From: Streptomyces hydrogenans
GTDB lineage: Bacteria > Actinomycetota > Actinomycetes > Streptomycetales > Streptomycetaceae
Assembly: GCF_014656075.1 (NCBI RefSeq)
Contig: NZ_BNBS01000073.1
Coordinates: 1-41,597, forward strand
DNA: 41,597 bases
Reading direction: 5' to 3'
The translations under genes and the position numbers were made by a program. This document shows, piece after piece, positions 21,830 through 30,038 of this stretch (positions within the stretch are counted from its first letter, which is position 1; each line of letters opens with the position of its first letter). Under the pieces are notes generated by a model. It searched no databases. It saw only the letters and a program-made list of their open reading frames with translations, and was not told where the DNA came from.

Positions 21830-23128
21830 TCAGGGCGCGGTCCTCTCCCGGGCGACGCGCCACGGGCGGCACAGCAGCAGGAAGCAGGCGAGGGCGGCGG
21901 CGGCGCAGGAGACCTGGACGACGGCCATGGGGACGGCGGTCCGCTCGCCCGCGATGCCGACGAGCGGCGAGGCCACCGCGCCGATGAGGAAGGAGGAGGT
22001 GCCGAGCAGCGCGGAGGCGGAGCCGGCCGCGTGCGGGGTGCGCATGAGGGCCTGCGCGTTGGTGTTCGGCATCGCCAGGCCCATCGCGGACATCAGGACG
22101 AAGAGGCCGGCGGCGATCGGGACCAGTCCGACCTCGCCGAAGACGCCCGTGGTCATCAGGAGCAGCGCCGTCGAGGCGAGGAGGATCACGGAGAGGCCCA
22201 CGCCGAGGGCCTTGTCGAGGCTGACCCGTCCGACGAGCAGCTTGCCGTTGACCTGGCCGACGGCGACGAGCCCGACGGAGTTGAGGCCGAAGAGGAGGCT
22301 GAAGGTCTGCGGGGAGGCGCCGTAGATCTCCTGGACGACGAACGGGGACGCCGAGATGTAGGCGAAGAGGGCCGCGAAGGCGAGGCCGCCGGCCAGCATG
22401 TAGCCGGTGAAGACGCGGTCTGCGAGCAGTCCGCGCATGGTCCGCAGGGCCTGGCCGACGCCGCCCTCCTGGCGCCGCTCCGGGGGCAGCGTCTCGTGCA
22501 GGAAGCGCCACACGACGAGGGTGAGGAGGACGCCGATGACGGCGAGGACGTGGAAGACGCCCCGCCAGTCGGTGATCCGCAGGATCTGTCCGCCGATGAG
22601 CGGCGCGATGATCGGCGCCACGCCGGAGATCAGCATGAGGGTGGAGAAGAAGCGGGCCATCTCGACGCCGTCGTAGAGGTCGCGGACGACGGCCCGGGCG
22701 ATGACGATGCCGGCGGCGCCGGCCAGGCCCTGGAGGAGCCGGAAGGCGATGAGGAGCTCGGCGCTGGGGGCGAAGGCGCAGACGGCGGTGGCGAGGACGT
22801 AGACGACCATGCCGACGAGGAGGGGCCGGCGGCGGCCCCACTTGTCGCTCATGGGGCCGACGACGAGCTGGCCGAGGGCCATGCCGGCGAGGCAGGCGGT
22901 GAGGGTGAGCTGGACGGTGGCCGCGGGGGCGGTGAGCGAGCGGGTGACGTCCGGCAGCGCCGGCAGGTACATGTCCATGGACAGCGGCGGGAGGGCCGTG
23001 AGTCCGCCGAGGACGAGGGTGACGAGCAGTCCGGCCCGCCGGGCGGCCGGGACGGAAACGGCGCCGGGGGCGACCGACGGCGGTCCGGCTATGTGTCCTT
23101 GTGTTGTTTTCTGGCCGCTTTCCGGCAT
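21830..23128 (-). CDS. Bcr/CflA family drug-resistance MFS transporter
   Basis: 432 residues with 12 predicted membrane helices. LPPLSMDMYLPALPDVTRSL in helix 1 and GQLVVGPMSDKWGRRRPLLVG (motif A) after helix 2 are signature stretches of the Bcr/CflA efflux group, as are RLLQGLAGAAGIVIARAVVRDLY and MGLAMPNTNAQAL in later helices. Export of drugs coupled to protons is expected; the substrate is unknown. Start is ATG 23128 after a hydrophilic 25-residue leader. First gene of an apparent operon with hemerythrin and the Rsm22-like protein, and divergent from the Gfo/Idh gene with a 78-nt shared promoter region. Confidence 0.93.
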   Translation of the reverse strand: MPESGQKTTQGHIAGPPSVAPGAVSVPAARRAGLLVTLVLGGLTALPPLSMDMYLPALPDVTRSLTAPAATVQLTLTACLAGMALGQLVVGPMSDKWGRRRPLLVGMVVYVLATAVCAFAPSAELLIAFRLLQGLAGAAGIVIARAVVRDLYDGVEMARFFSTLMLISGVAPIIAPLIGGQILRITDWRGVFHVLAVIGVLLTLVVWRFLHETLPPERRQEGGVGQALRTMRGLLADRVFTGYMLAGGLAFAALFAYISASPFVVQEIYGASPQTFSLLFGLNSVGLVAVGQVNGKLLVGRVSLDKALGVGLSVILLASTALLLMTTGVFGEVGLVPIAAGLFVLMSAMGLAMPNTNAQALMRTPHAAGSASALLGTSSFLIGAVASPLVGIAGERTAVPMAVVQVSCAAAALACFLLLCRPWRVARERTAP

Positions 23129-23206
23129 CGACTGCTCCGTTTCGTTGAAACCTTGCCTATGCTCTCAGCTCGGCGGGGCGGATCGAGACCCTTGGGGTGG
23201 ACAGAC

Positions 23207-24208
23207 ATGAACGACGTGGTGCGGTGGGGCGTTCTCGCGACCGGCGGCATAGCCGAGCGGTTCGCGACGGATCTGGCGGAGCTGGACGGCGCCGAGGTGG
23301 TGGCGGTGGCGTCCCGCACCGAGGCGTCGGCGCGGGCCTTCGCCGACCGGTTCGGGATCGACCGGGCCTACGGCGACTGGGACGGCCTCTTCGCCGACCC
23401 GGACGTCGACGTGGTCTACGTCGCCACCCCGCACCACGCCCACCGGGAGGCGGCCGGCCGCGCCCTGGAGGCGGGGAAGCCGGTCCTCTGCGAGAAGGCG
23501 TTCACCCTGAACGCCCGGGAGGCCGAGGAGCTGGTCGGCCTCGCCCGGGACCGCGGCCTCTTCCTCATGGAGGCCATGTGGATGTACTGCAACCCGCTGG
23601 TCCGCACGCTCGCCGCGCTGGTCCGGGACGGGGCGATCGGAGAGGTGCGGACCGTCCAGGCGGACTTCGGCCTGGCCGGACCCTTCGGCCCCGACCACCG
23701 GCTGCGGGACCCCGCGGTCGGCGGCGGGGCGCTGCTCGACCTGGGCGTGTACCCGGTGGCCTTCGCGCAGCTGCTGCTCGGCGAGCCGGACTCGGTGCAG
23801 GCGCACGCGCGGATCTCCCCGGAGGGCGTCGACCTGAACACGGGCATGCTCCTCGGCTGGGACTCGGGCGCCTCCGCGCTGCTGTCCTGCTCGCTGGAGG
23901 CCGACACCCCGCTGACCGCCTCGGTGACGGGCACGAAGGGCCGGATCGACGTGCCCCGGGGCTTCTTCTTCCCCGAGCGGTTCACGCTGGTGCGCGAGGG
24001 CGCCGAGCCCGAGGAGTTCACCAACACCGACGACCCGCACTCGATGCGGCACGAGGCCGCCGAGGTGATGCGCTGCCTGCGGGCCGGCGCGACCGAGTCG
24101 GCGGTGGTCCCGCTCGACGGCACGCTCGCGGTGATGCGGACGCTCGACGCGGTGCGGGACCGCGTCGGCGTCCGCTACCCCCAGGAGGCCGCGCTCACGC
24201 GGGCGTGA
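23207..24208 (+). CDS. Gfo/Idh/MocA family NAD(P)-dependent oxidoreductase
   Basis: 333 residues. N-terminal Rossmann domain with RWGVLATGGIAERFATDL, VVAVASRTEASARAFADRFG and VYVATPHHAHREAAGRALEAGKPVLCEKAF (the usual EKP is EKA here). The C-terminal substrate domain has EAMWMYCNP and GGGALLDLGVYPVAFAQLLLGEP, which place it near dihydrodiol or glucose-fructose oxidoreductase-like members. The substrate is probably a sugar or cyclitol but cannot be fixed. Start is ATG 23207. Its stop overlaps the convergent phoD stop by 14 nt (24195-24208). Confidence 0.9.
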   Translation: MNDVVRWGVLATGGIAERFATDLAELDGAEVVAVASRTEASARAFADRFGIDRAYGDWDGLFADPDVDVVYVATPHHAHREAAGRALEAGKPVLCEKAFTLNAREAEELVGLARDRGLFLMEAMWMYCNPLVRTLAALVRDGAIGEVRTVQADFGLAGPFGPDHRLRDPAVGGGALLDLGVYPVAFAQLLLGEPDSVQAHARISPEGVDLNTGMLLGWDSGASALLSCSLEADTPLTASVTGTKGRIDVPRGFFFPERFTLVREGAEPEEFTNTDDPHSMRHEAAEVMRCLRAGATESAVVPLDGTLAVMRTLDAVRDRVGVRYPQEAALTRA

Positions 24209-25826
24209 GCCCCGGGTTCCCGGCCTCCGTCACGAAGGAGCCGGCGGTGGCGACCGGGGCGCCCGGCGTCGTCACGTACGGGACCGTACGGAAGTCGGCG
24301 CGGGCGCTCTCCTCGCCGAAGGCCACCGTGACGTAGCCGCGCCGCCCGTTGAAGAACCGCAGGTGCGGGTTGGCCTGCAGGAGCTTGTCGTAGTTCGACG
24401 GGCGGTCGGCGCCGTCCTTGCCGCTGGCGATCGAGGTGGCGACGATCTCGGTGCCGAGGGTGCGGGAGGCCGGGTCGCGGAAGTCGGCCTTGAGGTCGAA
24501 GCCGTAGCCGACGTGCACGTCCCCGGTGAGGACCATCAGGTTCTCCACCCCGGCGGACTCGGCACCCGCCAGGATCCGCTGCCGCGAGGCCGGGTAGCCG
24601 TCCCAGGAGTCCATCGACAGCTTGAAGTCGGCGGTGGAGCGGTCCCGGCGCTCGGCGAGGACGACCTGCTGCGGCAGGACGTTCCAGCGGGCGTCGGAGG
24701 CGCGCCAGCCGTCGAGGAGCCACCGCTCCTGGGCGGCGCCCGTCATCGTGCGGGCCGGGTCCTCGGACAGCGGCCCCGGCACCTGCCAGCCGTCGCCGTA
24801 CGCCTGGTCGGAGCGGTACTGGCGGGTGTCGAGGACGTCGAACTGCGCGAGCCGCCCGAAGCGCAGCCGCCGGTACAGCCGCATGTCCGGGCCCTCGGGG
24901 CGCTGGGGCGCGCGCAGCGGCTGGTGCTCCCAGTAGGCGCGGTAGGCGGCGGCGCGGCGGAGCAGGAACTCCTCGGGCGGGACGCCGTTCTCGGGGGTGC
25001 CGCCCGCGTAGTTGTTCTCGGTCTCGTGGTCGTCCCAGGTGACGACGAAGGGGTGCGCGGCGTGCGCGGCCCGCAGGTCGGGGTCCGACTTGTAGAGGCC
25101 GTAGCGCAGCCGGTAGTCCTCCAGGGTGACCGTCTCGCGGTTGAAGACGGCCGGGAGGGTGCGGTCGGTGTAGGCGCGGGCGCCGCCGGTGGCGTTGACG
25201 GCGTACTCGTACAGGTAGTCGCCGAGGTGCAGGACGACGTCGAGGTCCTCGTCGGCGAGGTGGCGGTAGGCCGTGAAGTACCCGTCGTGGTACGCCTGGC
25301 AGGACACCGCGCCGATCCGCAGCTCCGCCGGGCGGGCCCAGGGGGCGGGGGCGGTGCGGGTGCGGCCGACGGGGCTGGTCCAGTCGCCCGCGCGGAAGCG
25401 GTAGTAGAACTCCCGCCCCGGCTCCAGGTGCTCGACCTCGACGTGCACCGTGTGGCTGAACTCCGGGTGGGCGGTGGCGCGTCCGCGCCGCACGGTCCGG
25501 GCGAAGCGCTCGTCGCGGGCCAGCTCCCAGTGGACGGAGACGCGCTCGGCGGGCAGGCCGCCGCCCGGCTCGAAGGGGCGGGGGGCGAGCCGGGTCCACA
25601 GCAGGACCGATCCGGGCAGCGGGTCGCCGGAGGCGACGCCCAGGGTGAACGGGTCCTCGGTGATCCGGCGCCCGTCCAGCTCCGCCGCGGCGGCCGCGCC
25701 GGCGGCGGGCAGCTGGGTGGCGAAGGCGAGCGCGGCGGCGGCGCCGGCCGTGGTGAGGAACCGGCGGCGGCCGAAGTGGCGTGCGGCGGCGCGGAATTCG
25801 TCGCTGTGCTGCGATATGGGCGTCAT
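24195..25826 (-). CDS. phoD: Alkaline phosphatase D, Tat-exported
   Basis: 543 residues. The Tat signal FGRRRFLTTAGAAAALAFATQLPAA (about 19-43) precedes a fibronectin-like PhoD N-terminal domain (FTLGVASGDPLPGSVLLWTRLAP) and the metallophosphatase core: GAVSCQAYHDGYFTAYRHLA, VVLHLGDYLYEY, VVTWDDHETENNY and VLTGDVHVGYGFDL carry the metal-binding Cys, Asp and His residues seen in PhoD. It releases phosphate from diesters and monoesters outside the cell. Start is ATG 25826 with GGGGAGGGG close upstream. PhoP control is usual for this family, but I could not make out a convincing PHO box. Confidence 0.93.
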   Translation of the reverse strand: MTPISQHSDEFRAAARHFGRRRFLTTAGAAAALAFATQLPAAGAAAAAELDGRRITEDPFTLGVASGDPLPGSVLLWTRLAPRPFEPGGGLPAERVSVHWELARDERFARTVRRGRATAHPEFSHTVHVEVEHLEPGREFYYRFRAGDWTSPVGRTRTAPAPWARPAELRIGAVSCQAYHDGYFTAYRHLADEDLDVVLHLGDYLYEYAVNATGGARAYTDRTLPAVFNRETVTLEDYRLRYGLYKSDPDLRAAHAAHPFVVTWDDHETENNYAGGTPENGVPPEEFLLRRAAAYRAYWEHQPLRAPQRPEGPDMRLYRRLRFGRLAQFDVLDTRQYRSDQAYGDGWQVPGPLSEDPARTMTGAAQERWLLDGWRASDARWNVLPQQVVLAERRDRSTADFKLSMDSWDGYPASRQRILAGAESAGVENLMVLTGDVHVGYGFDLKADFRDPASRTLGTEIVATSIASGKDGADRPSNYDKLLQANPHLRFFNGRRGYVTVAFGEESARADFRTVPYVTTPGAPVATAGSFVTEAGNPGLTPA

Positions 25827-25992
25827 GTGCCCCTCCCCTGACGGTTGGTGTCCGTCGGTATTCGAGGGGGCGGGGGCGACATCGCCTTGTCGAGGACAGG
25901 TCATCCACGTGTCGGACGGATGAGTTCATGGGGCACGCGTCTGGCGTACGCTCCCGGCCGGGGGCGACACGTAGCTGGAAGGCTGGTTCGGC

Positions 25993-26736
25993 ATGGGCGT
26001 CGCAGTGGTGACGGGAGCGGGTTCGGGCATCGGCCGGAGCGTGGCACGGGCCCTCGCGGAGGCGGGCTGGTCGGTGGCCCTCGCGGGCCGGCGGCTCGCA
26101 CCCCTGGAAGAGACGGCGGAGGGCCTGGCGGACGCCCGTACCCTCCTCGCCCCGACGGACGTGACCTCACCCGCGGAGGTGACGGCCCTCTTCGACGCGG
26201 TCCGCGCGCGCTTCGGCCGCGTCGACCTGCTCTTCAACAACGCCGGTACGTTCGCGGGCGGCGGCACCCCGGTCGAGGAGCTGTCCTACGACACCTGGCG
26301 CGCGGTCGTCGACGTCAACCTCACCGGCGCCTTCCTCTGCGCCCAGGCCGCCTTCCGCGCCATGAAGGAGCAGGACCCCCAGGGCGGCCGCATCATCAAC
26401 AACGGCTCGATCTCCGCCCATGTGCCGCGCCCGCACTCGATCGCGTACACGGCGACCAAGCACGCGATGACGGGCCTGACGAAGTCCCTGTCGCTGGACG
26501 GGCGTCCGTACCGCGTCGCCTGCGGCCAGATCGACATCGGCAACGCGGCCACGGACATGACGGCCCGCATGCAGTCCGGCATCCTCCAGGCCAACGGCGA
26601 CCTGGCGCCCGAGCCGGTGATGGCCGCGGCGGACGTGGCCGCGACCGTCGTCCACATGGCGGCCCTGCCCCTGGAGGCGAACGTGCAGTTCGCGACGGTG
26701 ATGGCGACGACGATGCCGTACATCGGGCGGGGTTGA
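25993..26736 (+). CDS. Short-chain dehydrogenase/reductase
   Basis: 247 residues. Classical SDR: cofactor motif TGAGSGIG at 7-14, NNAG at 82-85, catalytic S139, Y152 and K156 in GSISAHVPRPHSIAYTATKHAM. AGRR at 31-34 after the second strand suggests NADP(H). Typical tail MAALPLEANVQFATVMATTMPYIGRG. Substrate unknown. Start is ATG 25993 with GGAAGG upstream. It is divergent from phoD with a 166-nt gap. Confidence 0.93.
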   Translation: MGVAVVTGAGSGIGRSVARALAEAGWSVALAGRRLAPLEETAEGLADARTLLAPTDVTSPAEVTALFDAVRARFGRVDLLFNNAGTFAGGGTPVEELSYDTWRAVVDVNLTGAFLCAQAAFRAMKEQDPQGGRIINNGSISAHVPRPHSIAYTATKHAMTGLTKSLSLDGRPYRVACGQIDIGNAATDMTARMQSGILQANGDLAPEPVMAAADVAATVVHMAALPLEANVQFATVMATTMPYIGRG

Positions 26737-26820
26737 GGCGGGGGGAGCGGCCGAGGGGCGGGGGCTGAGGGAGGCCGCCGAGGGGACGGGGGCTGAGGCG
26801 GACGGGCCGGCGCCCCCGCC

Positions 26821-26939
26821 GACGGGACCGCTTCCCGGCGGACGTGGCGACTCCCCACCTGCGGGGCCGTTTCCCGGCGGACGTGGCGGCTCCCCCACCG
26901 ACGGGACCGCTTCCCGGCGGACGGATCGACTCCCCCGCC
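26821..26939 (+). repeat. Three tandem repeats of about 40 bp
   Basis: Three units (26821-26860, 26861-26899, 26900-26939) share the core CCGCTTCCCGGCGGACG...CTCCCCC and end GACGGG or GCGGGG. A partial fourth begins at 26940. Just before it, 26750-26770 and 26777-26798 are near-identical copies of a 21-nt element (GCCGAGGGG..GGGGGCTGAGG). The whole 26737-26995 gap between the SDR and NTF2-like stops is filled by this repeated material; no gene is supported. Confidence 0.75.
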
Positions 26940-26995
26940 GACGGGCCGCCACGTCCCCCGTCCGCGGTGTCAGGGAGCGGCGCGGGTCCGGGGGG

Positions 26996-27328
26996 TCACT
27001 CCGCGGCGGCCTGTCCCGTCTCGAAGCGGGTGACCTTCCCGTCCTCCACGGTGAACCGCCAGTCCGTCCGCATGGCCCCCCACGTGTCGTTGCTGTAGGT
27101 GGCGACGAGGACGAGGCCGCCGTCGTCCTCGCTCTCCACCACCATCCGCCCGTGCGACGCGAACACCTCCCGCTCGGTCCACTCCCGCAGGTCCCGCTCG
27201 GACCCGTCGTCGGACATGGTCGCCCCGGGGGCGAGGAGGCCGAAGAAGGCGTCGCGGTCGTTGGCGTTCAGCGCGGTGACGAAGGCGCGCACGGTGGGCT
27301 CGCTGAGCCGGTCCACAGGAAGGGTCAT
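26996..27328 (-). CDS. NTF2/SnoaL-like small protein
   Basis: 110 residues with the cone-shaped NTF2-like pattern: an N-terminal helix VRAFVTALNANDRDAFFGLLAPGATMSDDGSERDLREWTEREVF, then strands VVESEDDGGLVLVATYSNDTWGAMRTDWRFTVEDGKVTRFETG. Such proteins bind or isomerise small molecules, or are non-catalytic. Start is ATG 27328 with AGG upstream. The catalytic residues of a specific subfamily cannot be named. Convergent with the SDR gene across the repeat tract. Confidence 0.82.
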   Translation of the reverse strand: MTLPVDRLSEPTVRAFVTALNANDRDAFFGLLAPGATMSDDGSERDLREWTEREVFASHGRMVVESEDDGGLVLVATYSNDTWGAMRTDWRFTVEDGKVTRFETGQAAAE

Positions 27329-27477
27329 GGCCCAGCCGTACCCGGCGGCCGCCCCCGCGCCCCGCTCCGGCGCCGGGGATGGGCCAGTCGGGCGAGCCCC
27401 GCGACAGCCTCCGGCGGCCGGGCGTCCACCCCGGGCAGTATCGGGGGCACCAGGCCCCCTTCCCCGCTGGAGGAGCG

Positions 27478-27915
27478 ATGTCGGAGCACGACCGGATCGT
27501 CAAGCTGTACGCGAAGGGGGCCCCGGTCGGGGTCCACGAGGGGAGGCTGGTCGGCTTCCCGGTCGACGAGCACCGCAGCGCCGAGTGGGCGCTCGGCGAG
27601 GCGGACGGCGGCGGCTACCGCCTCACGGTCAAGGGCACCGAGGACACCGTCACCGCCCCCGGCACCGACCGCGCCCAGGCCCTGGTCCGCCCGGACGCCA
27701 CCCCCGCCTCGGTCTGGCGCCTGCACCGCGTCACGCCCGACGGCATCACGCCCGTGCGCTCCCTCGCCACCCTCACCACCGGCACGTACGTCATCACCCA
27801 GAACGGCCTCGCCCTCGGCCGCGACCTCTTCGAGGACCGCTCCCCGGACCCGAAGCCGGTCGTCATCCGCACGGACGACCGCGAGCCGCACTGGACGGTG
27901 GAGGTGCTGATCTGA
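27478..27915 (+). CDS. Possible beta-trefoil protein resembling I66-type protease inhibitors
   Basis: 145 residues, start ATG 27478 with GGAGGAG (27469-27475) directly upstream. The protein is beta-rich with no signal peptide: KLYAKGAPVGVHEGRLVGFP, YRLTVKGTEDTV, VWRLHRVTPDG, then TGTYVITQNGLALGRDLFEDRSPDPKPVV and a final HWTVEVLI. The pattern of a GxY..NG..(L/I)GR..EDRS..PK..V block with a C-terminal W-x-VE resembles fungal cospin-like I66 serine-protease inhibitors, whose relatives occur in streptomycetes. That assignment is from pattern memory and uncertain; the gene itself is well supported. Confidence 0.6.
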   Translation: MSEHDRIVKLYAKGAPVGVHEGRLVGFPVDEHRSAEWALGEADGGGYRLTVKGTEDTVTAPGTDRAQALVRPDATPASVWRLHRVTPDGITPVRSLATLTTGTYVITQNGLALGRDLFEDRSPDPKPVVIRTDDREPHWTVEVLI

Positions 27916-27927
27916 GGGGAGGGCCGG

Positions 27928-29499
27928 TCAGGGCGGGGAGGCCGCCGCGCCCCGGGGATCGCCCATGAAGCCGTCGCAGGCCATGACGGAGTAGTGGACG
28001 AGCGTCACCGTGTAGGGGCCCCGGAGCGCCTCCGGGGCCAGGTCCTCGTACCGCTGCGGCATCTCGGCGCGCGACGCGGTCCTCAGGACGTCGGGCCAGC
28101 GGAAGGTCCAGGTGTCCTGGCCGCGGGGGACGGTGAGCGAGACGATCCCCGCGTCGCCCGGCAGCTTCAGGTGGACGACGGGCTGCTGGAGGTCGCCGAC
28201 CTGCGCGCGGTCGACGGTGATCCTGACGACGGCCCGGGTGGGATAGCCGTGCCGGTACGCCCCTTCGGACACCGAGATGCCGAAGCCCGGGGAGCTGGCG
28301 TCCACGCCCACCCCCTCGTCCATCACGCAGCGCCGGATGTCCGGGCTGTAGGAGAGGGAGTCGATCAGGTTCGCGTTGTACTGGTTCGCCTCCCACGGGC
28401 GCCCCGGCCGGGCGTCGTCCGGCGACGGGGAGGTCCACGCCCCCGGCGCGGCGGACGCCCGCGGCCCGGGGACCGGTCCGGCCATCGCGTCCAGCGTGGG
28501 CGAGAGCGCCACCCCGGCGGCGGCTCCGGCGACCAGCAGGAGGACGGCGGAGGCGCCGAGGACGATCCGGTTCCCGGTGCGGTCGGGGCGCGCCGGGGCG
28601 GCGGCCTCCACGCTCTCTCCGCCCTTCGCCGCCCTGCGCAGCAGGGTCCGGGGGGACCGGCGGAAGGCGGCGGCGGTCTCCTTGTGCCCGTAGGACCGCA
28701 GGGTGGTCAGGTGGGCGAGGACGTCGCTCAGGGCGGGCCGCTCCTGCGGGTCCTTCCGCATGCAGGCGGCGATGAGCTCCCGCAGTTCCTCGGGCACGTC
28801 CGCGAGCCGGGGTTCCTCGTGGACCACGTGGTACTGGGCGGTGACGGGCGTGGAGGCCCGGAAGGCGTGGTCGCCGGAGGCGGCGAAGGTCAGGACGGCG
28901 CCGAGGGCGAAGACGTCGGAGGCGGCGCTGACCGGCAGGCCCTGCACCTGTTCGGGCGAGAAGTACCCGGGCGTGCCGAGGACGGCGCCGGACTGGGTGG
29001 CGTGGCTGAAGTCGGTGGCGTAGGCGAGCCCGAAGTCGATGATCTTGGGTCCGCCGTCGGTGAGCAGCACGTTCGCCGGCTTCAGGTCCCGGTGGACGAG
29101 GCCGGCCCGGTGGATGGAGGCCAGCCCGAAGGAGAGCCCGAGCCCCATCTCGACCGCCTCGGCGCGCGCCAGCGGCCCGTGCCGCCGCACGTGGTCGCGG
29201 AGCGAGAGCCCCTCCACGTACTCGGTGGCGAGCCAGGGCTCACGCGCCCGCGTGTCGAACCCGACCACCCGCACGGTGTACGGGCTCCGCACCGAACTGG
29301 CCGCCGCGGCCTCCCGGGTGAACCGCCGCCGGAAGCCGTCCTCCTGCGCGTACTCGCTCCTGATCGTCTTGACGGCGACGTGCCCGTCCCGCCCGTCCTG
29401 GGTGGCGAGGTAGACGTTCCCCATCCCCCCGCTCCCGAGCCGCGCGACCAACCGGAACGACCCGATCTCCGTCGGATCGCCCTCCCCCAGATCCCACAC
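27928..29499 (-). CDS. Membrane Ser/Thr protein kinase (PknB-like) with unrecognised extracellular domain
   Basis: 523 residues. Kinase domain 13-270: Gly loop LGSGGMGNVY (21-30), Lys44 in VAVKTI, HRDLKPAN with catalytic D138, DFG at 155-157, GTPGYFSPEQ activation-segment end. Basic juxtamembrane region 278-312, one transmembrane helix (about 312-332), a Pro/Ser-rich spacer, then a roughly 150-residue external domain with two Cys (RRCVMDEG and MACDGFMG) that could form a disulfide. PASTA repeats are absent, so the sensed signal is unknown. The GTG at 29499 is preferred over the GTG at 29508 because GGAGGAGGG (29516-29508) overlaps the latter. Convergent with the preceding gene, 12 nt between stops. 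Confidence 0.92.
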   Translation of the reverse strand: MWDLGEGDPTEIGSFRLVARLGSGGMGNVYLATQDGRDGHVAVKTIRSEYAQEDGFRRRFTREAAAASSVRSPYTVRVVGFDTRAREPWLATEYVEGLSLRDHVRRHGPLARAEAVEMGLGLSFGLASIHRAGLVHRDLKPANVLLTDGGPKIIDFGLAYATDFSHATQSGAVLGTPGYFSPEQVQGLPVSAASDVFALGAVLTFAASGDHAFRASTPVTAQYHVVHEEPRLADVPEELRELIAACMRKDPQERPALSDVLAHLTTLRSYGHKETAAAFRRSPRTLLRRAAKGGESVEAAAPARPDRTGNRIVLGASAVLLLVAGAAAGVALSPTLDAMAGPVPGPRASAAPGAWTSPSPDDARPGRPWEANQYNANLIDSLSYSPDIRRCVMDEGVGVDASSPGFGISVSEGAYRHGYPTRAVVRITVDRAQVGDLQQPVVHLKLPGDAGIVSLTVPRGQDTWTFRWPDVLRTASRAEMPQRYEDLAPEALRGPYTVTLVHYSVMACDGFMGDPRGAAASPP

Positions 29500-29668
29500 G
29501 TCCCCCACCCTCCTCCGGCGCACGCAGACGATAGCGCCCCACGGCCAACGTCGGCGCGGGGCGGGCGGGTTGCGGGAGGGAGAGGGTCCTCCAGTGGCTG
29601 CTTCGGCGGCCAAGCGACACGACGTCCCCGCCCGGGTCGGCCGGACGAGGCCATCGTGGCTCACGAGA

Positions 29669-30022
29669 TCAGGCGGTCCCCTCGATGCGTTCGAAGATGT
29701 CCGCGTCCGTCTCCCGCTGCCAGGCCGGCAGGTCGGACCAGTCGGCGACATATCCGGGCTTCGGGTCTTCGAAGTGCCTGAACATCTGGGCGGTCCAGCA
29801 GATCGCGACGAACCGGCCCTTCTGCTCGCGGGTGAGCCGGGCCGCGTATCCGCCGCTGATCTCGATGAAGTCGCGTACCTGCCCGTACACGGCGGCGGCG
29901 GCTTCACGCTCCCACGCGGGCGTCTCGTCCCACGGCGTGACATAGCCGGGCTTCGGCTCGCCGGGATAGTGCCTGTTCACACCGTCGATCCACGCCTCGC
30001 GGAAGATCCGGCCGTCATTCAT
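29669..30022 (-). CDS. Small protein with duplicated PKPGYV-W-PAW-RE motif
   Basis: 117 residues. Two copies of one motif: PKPGYVTPWDETPAWEREAA (about 23-42) with following helix, and PKPGYVADWSDLPAWQRETD (about 87-106). Each copy is preceded by HY/HF and followed by an amphipathic stretch, so the protein looks like an internal duplication of a 40-residue unit around a central helix (REQKGRFVAICWTAQMF). The W-x-x-L-P-x-x-x-R-E-x-D pattern is reminiscent of RyR-type small domains, but I cannot name the family. Start is ATG 30022. It is 16 nt downstream of the XRE regulator gene and so belongs to the RiPP-linked regulatory unit. Confidence 0.75.
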   Translation of the reverse strand: MNDGRIFREAWIDGVNRHYPGEPKPGYVTPWDETPAWEREAAAAVYGQVRDFIEISGGYAARLTREQKGRFVAICWTAQMFRHFEDPKPGYVADWSDLPAWQRETDADIFERIEGTA

Positions 30023-30038
30023 GCGCGTGTCCCTCTCG

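Noticed and set aside
20402..23206. Long plus-strand open frame preceding the Gfo/Idh gene
   Set aside because: It is antisense to the Rsm22-like, hemerythrin and MFS genes, which have recognisable motifs; only the part from 23207 is a real gene.
25827..25992. Possible PHO box upstream of phoD
   Set aside because: GTCATCC (25900) and GTTCATG (25924) recall PHO-box half-sites, but their 24-nt spacing does not fit the 11-nt direct-repeat units bound by PhoP.
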